Shown in pieces: positions 8,268 to 16,818 of a DNA stretch of 64,000 nucleotides (its first letter is position 1; every line of letters begins with the position of its first letter). The notes beneath the pieces were generated by a model, which saw only the letters and a list, made by a program, of their open reading frames with translations, was not told the DNA's origin and searched no databases. Source of the DNA: a bacterium ADurb.Bin236 (GTDB lineage: Bacteria; UBP15; UBA6099); contig MWCD01000008.1 of the NCBI GenBank assembly GCA_002069885.1, positions 25,726 to 89,725 of the forward strand. Reading direction: 5' to 3'. A program made the position numbers and the translations under genes.

Positions 8268-9320
8268 ATGAAACTGTCAAGGATAACAGCGGTTTTCGCG
8301 GCGCTCGCAGCGGCGGCGGTATGCTCGCAGGCGCTCGCGCAACAGACTTATGAACTGAAGATTAAGGGAACTCCCGGAGTCATAACAAAATACGAGGCGT
8401 CCCTCGGCGGCGCGCTCTCCTTCGACCTCGTCGGCCTCCCGATGCCCAACGCGAAGATGTCGGGCGAAAACCTCGCCGTCAAGATAAACCTCGACGCGTA
8501 CATGGACACGCAGGACGCTTATGACGAAGGCACGGTGTTCCTCGCCAAGGCGATGATAAAGAACGTGATACTCGGCGGGCTGCTGCAACTGCCGGACATC
8601 GGCGGCATAGGCGCCGGCGCAGCTCCCGAACTCCTGCTCGACATCAGCCCGCAGGGCGGCATCAACAACATCGAAGTCCGCAACCTCAGCATGCCCGGCG
8701 GCATGGGCAACATGCTCGGCGGCATGATGCCCGGCATGGGCAACTCCGGCATGGACCTCACCAGCCTCGACACCATCCTGCCTATAATCACCGGCCTCAT
8801 CCCGCCCGTCCTTCCCAAAGACCCGGTCGCCGTCGGCGACACTTGGGTGCAGAAGGTCGCTCAGGACGATATGCCGATGCCGATTTTCCCCATCCTCGAA
8901 ATGAGATACAAACTCATATCCGTCGACAACGGCGTGGCCGTCATGGAGTTCGCCTCCACTGGCGACTACGACGCCGGATTCCTCAACAGCTTCCTTTCCA
9001 TGATCCCCGAAATCCCGATGGGCGACGACGTGATGTCTATCGGCAAAGTCGACCTCAAGATGAAATGGGAAGTCGCAGGCGGAATGTCTCTGGCGATTGA
9101 TTCCGGAACGATTAAGGACATGAGCGCCGACTCCAAAGTGACCGTCAAAGGCGGAGCAAAAATCAACTTCACCAAACCCGACGGCTCCAAGGAAAAATGG
9201 GAGCCGGAAGCAAAAGTCAACCTGACCCTCAACGGAACTCTCAAAAATGCCGGAGAAGTGTCCCGCGAACAGTTCGAAGAACTCTTCCCCGCCCCCGCAG
9301 AAGAAGCGGAAGAAGAATAA
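8268..9320 (+). CDS. secreted protein of unknown function, DUF6263-like
   Basis: 350 residues. A signal peptide (about 1-25, ending SQALAQ) is followed by a beta-rich domain with a methionine/glycine-rich stretch in the middle (repeats of GGM and GMGN near residues 142-162). A segment PVAVGDTWVQK and the downstream YKLISVDNGVAVMEFAS, together with the tail of charged residues, resemble exported DUF6263-type proteins, which have no known activity. It has its own strong promoter and no same-strand partner, so it is probably monocistronic. The convergent gene ends 18 bases away with no obvious terminator. Confidence 0.7.
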   Translation: MKLSRITAVFAALAAAAVCSQALAQQTYELKIKGTPGVITKYEASLGGALSFDLVGLPMPNAKMSGENLAVKINLDAYMDTQDAYDEGTVFLAKAMIKNVILGGLLQLPDIGGIGAGAAPELLLDISPQGGINNIEVRNLSMPGGMGNMLGGMMPGMGNSGMDLTSLDTILPIITGLIPPVLPKDPVAVGDTWVQKVAQDDMPMPIFPILEMRYKLISVDNGVAVMEFASTGDYDAGFLNSFLSMIPEIPMGDDVMSIGKVDLKMKWEVAGGMSLAIDSGTIKDMSADSKVTVKGGAKINFTKPDGSKEKWEPEAKVNLTLNGTLKNAGEVSREQFEELFPAPAEEAEEE

Positions 9321-9338
9321 CCCGTATTTAACGAGGGT

Positions 9339-10790
9339 TCAATCTCGTTTGAACAGAGGAAGTATCCGCCCGTCGGCGGTGGTCATAGAAACGTCAAACA
9401 GAGCGGCGACCGTCGGCGCGGTGTCTATAATCGAGCACATGCCGCGTATCATCCCGGACTCCACTCCGGGGCCTGAGAAGAGGAGCGGCACAAGCGAGTC
9501 TTCCGCGCACAGGCCGCCGCCACCGCGCGCGCCGTTTTCCACCTCGAAGCAGAAACCCTTCCCCCTGTCCGCGAGCAACACCACGTCCGGGCTGTGCTTG
9601 CAGAAAAAACCCTTCAGTCTCTTGCTCGCTCCGGGGTACTTGGTTTCGTTCCCGCTCCGCGAAAAGAAATCTTCAGGAGACTCCGCCAGAACGCCGTCAT
9701 AAACCATGTACTCGCCCATCTCTACGTTTTTAACCAGCGCCAAATCCAGCCATCCGGGAGCAGCGCCACCCGAGCCGCTCGCCGACGCCCCGAAAAATGC
9801 GTCCGCCGCAGCCATCAAATCTTCCTCGAAAAGCGGCGGACTGTGCCATTTCCCAGTCGCCCTGTTCCTCAAGTGCAGATGATATGAGCCTGAATGAATG
9901 AACGCCACCGCCGACCGCCTCTTCGGGTTGTCCGACTCGGCTGGGTTGTATATCGAATACCCGGCGGAAGAAAGGATTCTCCGCATCGCCGCGCGGGACA
10001 CCACGCGTTCCGGCGAAGCGGGAGCGTGCCTGCCTCCGCGCGCCGCGCATAGAGTGAAATGGAACTCCTCGAGCGGATGCCTCCGGGCGAGCGCGTCGAG
10101 CGTCCTCCCGAAACACGCGTCCAAAACGCCGGAAATATACTCGCGCTCCTCGTCCTCTGCCGCGTCTGCGCTCCTCGGAAACGCGCCCGCGAAATTCACC
10201 TGAATCATCCTGTGCAGCCGCCTAGTGTCAGCTATAAACTTCGCTGCCTTACGCGCCGCCGCTCGGTCAAACGCCGCCCGGCCTCCCTTCCCCCCCGCCG
10301 ACGCCAACGCTATCTCCAGCGCGCTCGCCGTTATGTGCTCGTCCGCCCCTCGCCCCACCGGCGTCCAGACCGCCGCCGACCTCGCCGCGCGCGTCTTCAA
10401 CGCCTCGAATATTGTCGCCGTTCCGCCGCTTATGTCCTTATCCAGCGCCGGCCCGTCCCCCGTCTTCGGCAGAGCCGGAAGCCCCAGCCGCCCAGCCGCG
10501 CCCCGCCACGGCTCCGTCATCGCGTATTCCCTGTGCGCCGGCATCTTCCCGTGTCTGTCGAACCGCCCGCCTCCCGTTATCAGGTTCCTTCCGGGCATAG
10601 CTCCCGTCGCCAGCGCCGCGTGGCACGACGCCGCCACGGACGGAAAAACCGCCGCTGCCAGTTCCGCCCTTACCGCGTTGCTGAATATCTTTTCGATGTT
10701 CGGCAGCCTTCCGTCGTCAAGCAACTCATAAAACACGCCCGGACGCATTGCTCCTATCGTGAACATCGCCGCACGGGTTTCCACTCTCAT
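9339..10790 (-). CDS. catalytically dead alkaline-phosphatase-superfamily protein
   Basis: 483 residues, colinear over its whole length with the protein at 36026-37459 (shared landmarks: AVFP-V--SC, PGR, FDRH, LEEFHF, RLKG, SGPG). Both belong to the type I phosphodiesterase/nucleotide pyrophosphatase branch of the superfamily. In this copy every catalytic position is changed: metal Asp15 becomes Gly13, nucleophile Thr54 becomes Ala53, the Asp and His of HDNSSH become Phe and Ala, the Asp-His pair of AADH becomes Ala-Arg, and the last His (GEHGG) becomes Gly. The reading frame is intact and long, so it looks maintained as a pseudoenzyme rather than decaying. No signal peptide is evident. Ligand binding or regulation is an inference. 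Confidence 0.85.
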   Translation of the reverse strand: MRVETRAAMFTIGAMRPGVFYELLDDGRLPNIEKIFSNAVRAELAAAVFPSVAASCHAALATGAMPGRNLITGGGRFDRHGKMPAHREYAMTEPWRGAAGRLGLPALPKTGDGPALDKDISGGTATIFEALKTRAARSAAVWTPVGRGADEHITASALEIALASAGGKGGRAAFDRAAARKAAKFIADTRRLHRMIQVNFAGAFPRSADAAEDEEREYISGVLDACFGRTLDALARRHPLEEFHFTLCAARGGRHAPASPERVVSRAAMRRILSSAGYSIYNPAESDNPKRRSAVAFIHSGSYHLHLRNRATGKWHSPPLFEEDLMAAADAFFGASASGSGGAAPGWLDLALVKNVEMGEYMVYDGVLAESPEDFFSRSGNETKYPGASKRLKGFFCKHSPDVVLLADRGKGFCFEVENGARGGGGLCAEDSLVPLLFSGPGVESGMIRGMCSIIDTAPTVAALFDVSMTTADGRILPLFKRD

Positions 10791-10814
10791 GCCTTTTCCT
10801 TTCCGCGTTCGGTA

Positions 10815-10844
10815 ATTCTATAATATTTCTTTACTCGTGTTCAG
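10815..10844 (-). promoter_or_regulatory. weak promoter for the pseudo-phosphatase gene
   Basis: On the minus strand CTGAAC (10844-10839), 18 bp, TAGAAT (10820-10815), about 25 bases before the start codon at 10790. Moderate match only. Confidence 0.35.
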
Positions 10845-10933
10845 TCCCCTCCGGAAACATTTCATCCATTCGCGCCGTGGAGATAATAGAAAAGATGAAA
10901 AATGAAATAAGGGAAAAGAAAAACGAAAAAACC

Positions 10934-11190
10934 ACAGAGAAACTTTTGAAAAGTTTCTCTGTTAATCTCTTCAAAACATTTCAATGATCGTCGAGAGCGA
11001 ATCGCTGAAGCGCTTCCATCCCGACGCTCCATGTAAAATCATTTATAAACAGACTCCACTGAAAACCATTTCCCGACATCTTCTCTCGCGATGCGCACCG
11101 AAGGCGGAGGCGAAGCTCCGACTTGGGCGCTGGCATGAAAGATTTTGAAAGGGATTTTAAGGGAAAACTTTTTCAAAAGTTTTCCCTTAA
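10934..11190 (-). repeat. dispersed hairpin-ended repeat, copy B
   Basis: A 257-bp element that is the inverted counterpart of 508-755. Its right end (11157-11190) is a 16-bp perfect palindrome with the same core as the left end of copy A. Its left end (10934-10962) is a 14-bp palindrome whose arms differ from copy A's right end by matched changes on both sides. Inside, the GAGCTTCGCCTCC motif, the GGAGCGTCGGGA motif and the spacing are conserved while other positions differ. It lies between the pseudo-phosphatase gene and tRNA-Leu. Reading frames that cross it are not genes. Confidence 0.85.
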
Positions 11191-11276
11191 CGCCACTAAC
11201 AACCTGTTTATATTGATTTTTCAGAGAATTGAACTGAAAATGTGTGTTGGCGGCGGCGAGGCGCGGACGATGGGGG

Positions 11277-11310
11277 AAAATAAAAAACCGCAGGAGGTTT
11301 TCCCGCGGTT
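11277..11310 (-). terminator. intrinsic terminator of tRNA-Leu
   Basis: On the minus strand AACCGC and GCGGTT (11310-11305 and 11291-11286) form a stem around a 13-nt loop, followed by TTTTTATTTT. It begins three bases after the tRNA 3' end. Confidence 0.75.
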
Positions 11311-11312
11311 AG

Positions 11313-11398
11313 TGCCGAAGAGGGGACTTGAACCCCTACGTCCGCAATTGGACACTAGAACCTGAATCTAGCGCGTCTGCCAATTCCGCCACTTCGGC
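11313..11398 (-). tRNA. tRNA-Leu (anticodon CAG)
   Basis: Read on the minus strand this 86-nt sequence has a 7-bp acceptor stem (GCCGAAG/CTTCGGC) and a D-arm with GGCAGACGC. The anticodon arm is CTAGA-TTCAGGT-TCTAG, with CAG in the loop. A long class II variable arm and a T-arm with GGTTCAAGTCC follow. The discriminator base is A and the CCA end is not encoded. The long variable arm and the anticodon identify a leucine tRNA for CUG codons. Confidence 0.97.
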
Positions 11399-11467
11399 GA
11401 GCGGGCGCGCCGCGCGCGCCGCACGTTAAAAAGGTTAGTTTCTTTTCGAGAAAAGTCAATTGCCGCA

Positions 11468-12553
11468 ATGAGATTATTTAAAACTGTCGACCGTTACCTG
11501 ATGTCCGAATTCTTCACATTCTTCACCTTCGGCGTGTCTCTAATCATCCTTTTTCTGATGGTAAACACGGTGCTTTTCGAGATGATGGACTTCGTTATTG
11601 AGAAGCAGGTTCCCTTCAAGATATTCATAAGGATACTATTCTATCAGTTGCCCGCGTTCGCGGTTCTGGCGTTTCCGATGGCGACGCTTTTCGCGACGCT
11701 GCTGGGGATGAGCCGCATGTCGAAGGACAGCGAGATAGACGTGATGAGGACAAGCGGGATAAGCGTTTTCAGGCTGATGGCGCCGCTTCTGCTGATGGGA
11801 GCGCTTGTGAGCGGCGCGGGATTCCTGATGCTTCAAAAGCTCGTCCCGTGGTCGAACAACCACAGCATATCGCTTTGGCGGGAGTTCCTCGTCAGCGATG
11901 TGTCGGGCAAACCGATGGAGAATGTCTTCTTCAAGGGCAAGGGGAACAAACATTTCATTATCAATAAGATAGACCCGGCGGCGGGAACGCTGGAAGGGGT
12001 GACGGTGTACGAGACGGGAGACGGACCTCATCCGAGGGCGATAACCGCCCCGGTCGGCAAATGGACAAAGAAGGACATGAAGCTGTTCGACGGCTCGATA
12101 CACAACTACGACTCCGCCGGACACTTGGAGTATCAGATAGATTTCGAAGAGCTTTCATTGAACATAGAGAGGGAGATGGACGAGATATTCGGGGAGCAGA
12201 GATCGCCGCAGGAGATGAGCATAACGGAACTGAAGGATAAGATAGCGCTCTATAAGGAAAGCGGGATAGACACTAGGCAGTTCGAGACAGACCTGCACTT
12301 CAAGACGGCGGTTCCGGCGGCGAGTTTCATACTAGTTCTGGTGGGCGCTCCGCTGAGCATCAGGGCGGGACGGAGCGGGATGATGGCCGGGGTGGCTGTG
12401 ACGGCAGCTCTGGTGCTGCTGTACTGGGTGGGAACGATTGTGAGCACGATGCTAGGCAAGAAGGGCGTGCTGCCCCCGGTGGTCGCCGCGTGGTCTCTAA
12501 ACTTTATTTTCCTCGCGGTGGGAATCATTCTAGTGTCCCGCACAAGAAAATGA
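11468..12553 (+). CDS. LptF/LptG-family LPS export permease
   Basis: 361 residues of the YjgP/YjgQ family. Three membrane helices in the first 125 residues (FFTFGVSLIILFLMVNTVLF, then AFAVLAFPMATLFATLLGMS, then a third) are followed by a periplasmic beta-jellyroll domain (about 130-270) and three C-terminal helices. LptF and LptG form the membrane part of the ABC complex that extracts LPS from the inner membrane. The conserved MATLFATLLGMSRMSKDSEI segment is typical. Only one such permease is here and the two paralogues cannot be told apart with confidence. Its stop overlaps the start of the next gene (ATGA), linking LPS extraction with the LptD-like protein. Confidence 0.9.
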   Translation: MRLFKTVDRYLMSEFFTFFTFGVSLIILFLMVNTVLFEMMDFVIEKQVPFKIFIRILFYQLPAFAVLAFPMATLFATLLGMSRMSKDSEIDVMRTSGISVFRLMAPLLLMGALVSGAGFLMLQKLVPWSNNHSISLWREFLVSDVSGKPMENVFFKGKGNKHFIINKIDPAAGTLEGVTVYETGDGPHPRAITAPVGKWTKKDMKLFDGSIHNYDSAGHLEYQIDFEELSLNIEREMDEIFGEQRSPQEMSITELKDKIALYKESGIDTRQFETDLHFKTAVPAASFILVLVGAPLSIRAGRSGMMAGVAVTAALVLLYWVGTIVSTMLGKKGVLPPVVAAWSLNFIFLAVGIILVSRTRK

Positions 12554-14865
12554 CATCCGGAATCCGACATAAAAAAAGACGCGCGACTGCAAAAGCCAGC
12601 CTGACGGCTGTGGGAGCGGCGCTCTTGTTTGTGTTTGCGCTCGCCCTGCCCTCCGCCGCTCAGGACGCTCCGCAGGACGGCGACGAGCTTATCGTCATTG
12701 AATCCGCCGACTACATGCGCCGCGAGCAGGAAACTCAGATAACAGTCCTGAAAGGCGACGTCAAGTTCAAGTACGGCGACATTTCCGTAAGCTGCGACGA
12801 AGCCACGCTGGACGAGAATCGAAAGACCGTCTTCGCCCGCCACAGCGTAAAGATGACAGGCCCGCAGGGCGACTACGTGGGCGACTCCCTGTTCTACAAC
12901 TACGACAACGAATGGTTTGAGATAGTGAACGGCAGCGGCTCGACCACCGCCGAAGGCGTTTCCGGGCGGCTGTTTTTCTCCGCCGATTTTATCAAAGGCG
13001 ATCCGCAGAGGATAAAGCTGAACAAAGCGCGCATGACTACGTGCGAGCCGGACTGCAAGACGGAGTACCACCTGAGAGCGAAGGAAGTGACGATCCGCCC
13101 GAGCATCAAAATCGTCGCCCGCGACGTGTACGTGTTTTTCGGCGGAACGCGCTCGATTTATTATCCTCTCTATGTGATCAGCCTTAAACAGGACCGGCGG
13201 CACACGCCGGAAATGGGCTACAACAAGACGGACGGTTTCTACGTCAACCACGACTACGCGTATCTGACGAAAGACAATATAGACGGCTGGGCGCTGATCT
13301 ACCTCGCGTCGAAAAAAGGCGCGAAATACGGCGCGGAGCACATGTACACTTCCAAAAGGTTGGGCGGCGACGGAAGAAACTGGTTCCTCACAAACAGAGA
13401 GAAAGACACCGGGAACTCGACCAACATGGCAAACGTGACGCAGAAGTTAAATCTGAACGACCGGATGTCGGGGGATTTCTCGTTCAACCGAACAAGCTCG
13501 TTCATCATCGACAGACCGGGATCTCGGCGAAACACAAACCGGACTTCGTTTAACCTGACCCGAAGCGTGCGCGAAATCAAGGAAGGCCCATCGGGAACGG
13601 TCAAAGGAGCCGAGCGCAGGCGGATGACGCTCGGAGTTACGACGACCACCACCCAAACCCTCACCGGCGAGTCCGTCACGGGCAACTATAACTTCGGGCA
13701 CACTCTGAACCATTCGCAGAAGCTCAACACGAATTACACGTACCGTCTGGCGACCACAGGCGGGACGAACAAGACGGAAAGCAGAAACGCGGACTTCAGA
13801 TCGACCACCACGTACACCGGCGACCTCTACAGGCTTACCGTGGCGACGCAGAAATCTTTCGATCTCTCGGAGCAACAGAGCGCCACGAAGTCGCTGAACA
13901 CTCTCTGGCCGAAAGCGACGTTGGCGTTGCAACCGAAGCTTTACTCAAGGTTTATTCCATTGAAGTATGTTCCGATAACCGCGATAACGCTCAACCACGA
14001 AAGAATACGACAGGGGACAAGGAGCGATAGCGAGGCGCTGCGGCACGCTTCCGCTTCAATAACAGCCGCAAAGACTCTGTTGCGGACGAACAGGTTCGAG
14101 TTCAAGACTTCGCAGAGATACGACCAGAGCTTCTACAGCACGACGGACGCCAACTACCTGATGACGCACTCGTCCGACATGTCGTACTACCTGCAAAAGG
14201 CAGGGCCGAACACCTCCGCGCTGAAGTTCAACTTCTCAACCAACAAAGATTCCGGAGGGTGGCCGAACAGAAACACTGTGAACCGTGAAAGCTCGAGGCT
14301 GCGCGGCGAGTTCGCTTTCAACAGGCCCAAAACGACTCTGACGATGAACACGCAGTACGATTACCGCGCGGCTCAAGGCTCGCGCTATTCGCCCATGACC
14401 ATTCTGGTGAACAGGTCGGCGACCCAAAACACGCGCTTCACGCTCCGGAGTTCGCGGAACCTAAACACGCACAGATGGGGTTACTCGGACATCAGCATGG
14501 AGTTGAGGAGAAAGAACACGTTGCTGAACGCCAGCACGACATGGGACACTGAGAAGGGAGACCTGAGGGCGGCCACGCTCTCAGCGGCGTCGACCCGCAG
14601 CAACGGCTGGAAGGTCGCCGTCCAATCAAGCTGGTCTAGAAATATGACGGACAGCATTATCAAGGACGTCGTCGTCACAAAAGAAAGATGCTGCACTATA
14701 ATTGAAATGAAGTACAACACGACGCGCGAGGAATTCCAGTTGCAGTATATAATCCGCGCGTTCCCGCAGAAAAGACTCGGATTCACGCAGAGCGAGCGGG
14801 GATTCGACCTCGACGACTCGTTCTGGACGACGCAGTCGCAGACGCGGCAGTTGGGAACGAACTGA
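12550..14865 (+). CDS. lptD: LPS-assembly outer-membrane protein, LptD-like
   Basis: 771 residues. The ATG at 12550 overlaps the stop of the permease gene and is followed by a clear signal peptide (KKRR, hydrophobic core, LPSAAQ). Residues about 45-220 form an OstA/LptA-like beta-jellyroll (YMRREQETQITVLKGDVKFKYG, then YVGDSLFYNYDNEWF). The remainder consists of many alternating strands consistent with an LptD beta-barrel. LptD inserts LPS into the outer leaflet of the outer membrane. The sequence is divergent, no LptE partner is recognisable beside it, and the conserved LptD cysteines were not confirmed. Position directly after an LptF/G gene supports the call. Confidence 0.82.
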   Translation: MTSGIRHKKRRATAKASLTAVGAALLFVFALALPSAAQDAPQDGDELIVIESADYMRREQETQITVLKGDVKFKYGDISVSCDEATLDENRKTVFARHSVKMTGPQGDYVGDSLFYNYDNEWFEIVNGSGSTTAEGVSGRLFFSADFIKGDPQRIKLNKARMTTCEPDCKTEYHLRAKEVTIRPSIKIVARDVYVFFGGTRSIYYPLYVISLKQDRRHTPEMGYNKTDGFYVNHDYAYLTKDNIDGWALIYLASKKGAKYGAEHMYTSKRLGGDGRNWFLTNREKDTGNSTNMANVTQKLNLNDRMSGDFSFNRTSSFIIDRPGSRRNTNRTSFNLTRSVREIKEGPSGTVKGAERRRMTLGVTTTTTQTLTGESVTGNYNFGHTLNHSQKLNTNYTYRLATTGGTNKTESRNADFRSTTTYTGDLYRLTVATQKSFDLSEQQSATKSLNTLWPKATLALQPKLYSRFIPLKYVPITAITLNHERIRQGTRSDSEALRHASASITAAKTLLRTNRFEFKTSQRYDQSFYSTTDANYLMTHSSDMSYYLQKAGPNTSALKFNFSTNKDSGGWPNRNTVNRESSRLRGEFAFNRPKTTLTMNTQYDYRAAQGSRYSPMTILVNRSATQNTRFTLRSSRNLNTHRWGYSDISMELRRKNTLLNASTTWDTEKGDLRAATLSAASTRSNGWKVAVQSSWSRNMTDSIIKDVVVTKERCCTIIEMKYNTTREEFQLQYIIRAFPQKRLGFTQSERGFDLDDSFWTTQSQTRQLGTN

Positions 14866-14879
14866 AGGCGGAGGACAGA

Positions 14880-15542
14880 ATGAGGATTTCTGAATCGACG
14901 AAAAAGCAGGGACGGCTAGTCGCGCTCGCGTCGGCGCTGTTCGCCGCCGCCGTCGTTTCAGGTTGCGCCAGATACGCTCCGTCCCCATTGCCGACGACCC
15001 CGAAATACCGGGTAATTGAGATCAACCTCAAGACGGCGTCTCCGGTTTCATCGGATTACTTTTATTACGTCGCGCTGGACATCGGCCCGACGCTGTCAGA
15101 AGAAGGCCCGCGCGAAATTTTGTCCGGACCCGACCGCGCGAAAAACTGGGAATACTACATCAGGCTTTATGATGGCGTGTTCACCGAGAAAATCATATCT
15201 GCCGCAGAAGACATCGACGAAGAGCCGGAAGTCTTCAACCACAACTCGCCCCTGTTCGAACTCGCCGAAGTTTCCGGCAATTCGATTAGAATAATCCTGA
15301 GAACCGCCGGGCTTATCCCCGACAACGCTTACATCAAATTCAATTTCGTCACGGGATATTATCCGATACGCGACAATGATTCGCCCGCGCTCGACTTCCT
15401 GACCCAGCCGTTGATAACATTTCAGACGCGGCTTAACAACTACACCGACAACGAATTGAACTCATTTATAAGCACACACCAGAACGCGCAACATCCGGCG
15501 GCTGATATTGACGAGTGGTCGGTCGAAGTTTACGAAAAATAG
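14880..15542 (+). CDS. putative lipoprotein following lptD
   Basis: 220 residues. An N-terminal signal ends in a lipobox-like VVSGC (Cys about residue 29), so it should be lipidated. The mature part is acidic, with segments such as SSDYFYYVALDIGP and YIKFNFVTGYYPIRDND that suggest a beta-rich fold. It lies 14 bases after lptD with GGCGGAGG upstream of its ATG and probably belongs to the LPS-transport operon. I do not recognise a family. By position it could be an LptE-like partner, but that is only a guess from context. Confidence 0.7.
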   Translation: MRISESTKKQGRLVALASALFAAAVVSGCARYAPSPLPTTPKYRVIEINLKTASPVSSDYFYYVALDIGPTLSEEGPREILSGPDRAKNWEYYIRLYDGVFTEKIISAAEDIDEEPEVFNHNSPLFELAEVSGNSIRIILRTAGLIPDNAYIKFNFVTGYYPIRDNDSPALDFLTQPLITFQTRLNNYTDNELNSFISTHQNAQHPAADIDEWSVEVYEK

Positions 15543-15596
15543 CGCCCCCCGCCAGCCCCAACGGCTACCGTCAGCAAATCAAAACTCGAACCCGCT

Positions 15597-16814
15597 TCAA
15601 CTTTTATCCAGAGGGACTTTGACTTCAATGTCCGTCACCGGATACGAGGAGCAAGGGTGAAAGACGTCGAATTTTTTCGCGGCCAGCCTGCGTCTGTCCG
15701 TCTCCGGGATGACAAACACTTTCCCGTTCATTAGGATGGACGCGCAGAAGCCGCATTCGCCCGATCTGCATTCAGACGGCGGGGCGATGCCGGCGCGTTC
15801 GAGCGCGACAAGAGCTGATTCGCTTGAGTTCGCCGGAATGACCGTCGTCTCGCTCCCGCAATGAACCGTCATCGAGAAAGATTTGCCAGCGGCGTCCGTC
15901 GGATAATCAGGATGAGCCGAAACATCGGCGGTCTCTCCGAAAACCTCCCGGCGCACCCGTCTCTTAGGCAGTTCGAACTGCTTCAACTCGGTTTCGAGGA
16001 AGCTGTACATGGCTTGAGGGCCGCAGATGAAGAAGGATTTGCCCGCCGGGTCTCCGGCGAGTTTGCGGATTGAGTCGGCAGTGAGGAACCCGGTCGGCCC
16101 GCACCAAGCGGCGTCCGGTTCGCAGCATACGAAATGGACGTTTATCCTGTCCGGGGCCTGAGCCGCAAAAGCTTCGAGATCGCTTTTAAACATAATTTCG
16201 TCCGGCCTGTTCACGCCGTACAGCAGAGTGAATTTAACGTCGGCTCCGGTTTCGACGATGTCCTTTAACATCGAACGGAAGGGAGTGATTCCGCTGCCGC
16301 CGGCGAGGCCGACGATATGCCGCGCGTCGCGCAAAGGTTCGACACAGAAGAATCCCGCAGGGCCTGAGGCTTCGATTTTCGTCCCCACGCGCCATTCTTT
16401 CCACGCGTGTTCGGAAAGGAATCCGCCGTCCTTCTTGCGGATAGTTATCTCGTAGAAGCCGCCGTCGGCTGCGTCCGCAGGCGAGGAGGAAATCGAGTAC
16501 GGACGCGCGACGCGGACGCCTGAGATGTCGATTTTAAGGCTTAGGTATTGGCCCGCCCTGAAAACTGCGGGCGCGGCAGTCCCTGATTCCATGTCGGAAA
16601 CGAGCCTGAACACGCGAGCGCCCGCGGCTTCTTGGCGAACATCGGCTATAACGAGCCGTTGAAGTTCGGGGTGCAGCGCGCGGGCCAGAGCGGCCATCGC
16701 GTCCCCGGTCTGCGGCTCGGCGGACGCCTTCTTCATCCTTTTTTTGCGTTCCGGCAACAGTTCCAGAAGCGCGGCCATATCTTTAAGACCATCGAAATTT
16801 ATCAGTTCGCTCAT
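15597..16814 (-). CDS. flavin/NAD(P)H oxidoreductase with C-terminal 2Fe-2S ferredoxin domain
   Basis: 405 residues. After a charged N-terminal segment of about 50 residues comes a ferredoxin-NADP-reductase module: FAD-binding RPYSISSSP near residue 107, and NAD(P)-binding GLAGGSGITPFRSM near 168. A C-terminal plant-type ferredoxin domain follows with the cluster cysteines CRSGECGFC and a later Cys in HPCSS. Such proteins pass electrons from NAD(P)H through FAD to a 2Fe-2S centre and on to a partner oxidoreductase. Only four bases separate it from the upstream CrtI-like gene on the same strand, so that protein is its likely electron acceptor or donor. The physiological substrate is not evident. 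Confidence 0.88.
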   Translation of the reverse strand: MSELINFDGLKDMAALLELLPERKKRMKKASAEPQTGDAMAALARALHPELQRLVIADVRQEAAGARVFRLVSDMESGTAAPAVFRAGQYLSLKIDISGVRVARPYSISSSPADAADGGFYEITIRKKDGGFLSEHAWKEWRVGTKIEASGPAGFFCVEPLRDARHIVGLAGGSGITPFRSMLKDIVETGADVKFTLLYGVNRPDEIMFKSDLEAFAAQAPDRINVHFVCCEPDAAWCGPTGFLTADSIRKLAGDPAGKSFFICGPQAMYSFLETELKQFELPKRRVRREVFGETADVSAHPDYPTDAAGKSFSMTVHCGSETTVIPANSSESALVALERAGIAPPSECRSGECGFCASILMNGKVFVIPETDRRRLAAKKFDVFHPCSSYPVTDIEVKVPLDKS

Positions 16815-16818
16815 CGCG

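Noticed and set aside
11123..11365. An 80-codon frame between the repeat and tRNA-Leu
   Set aside because: It runs through the repeat's terminal hairpin, the tRNA terminator and part of the tRNA itself.
12250..13341. A 363-codon minus-strand frame across the permease/lptD junction
   Set aside because: It crosses two real genes that are linked by an ATGA overlap and shows only shadow composition.
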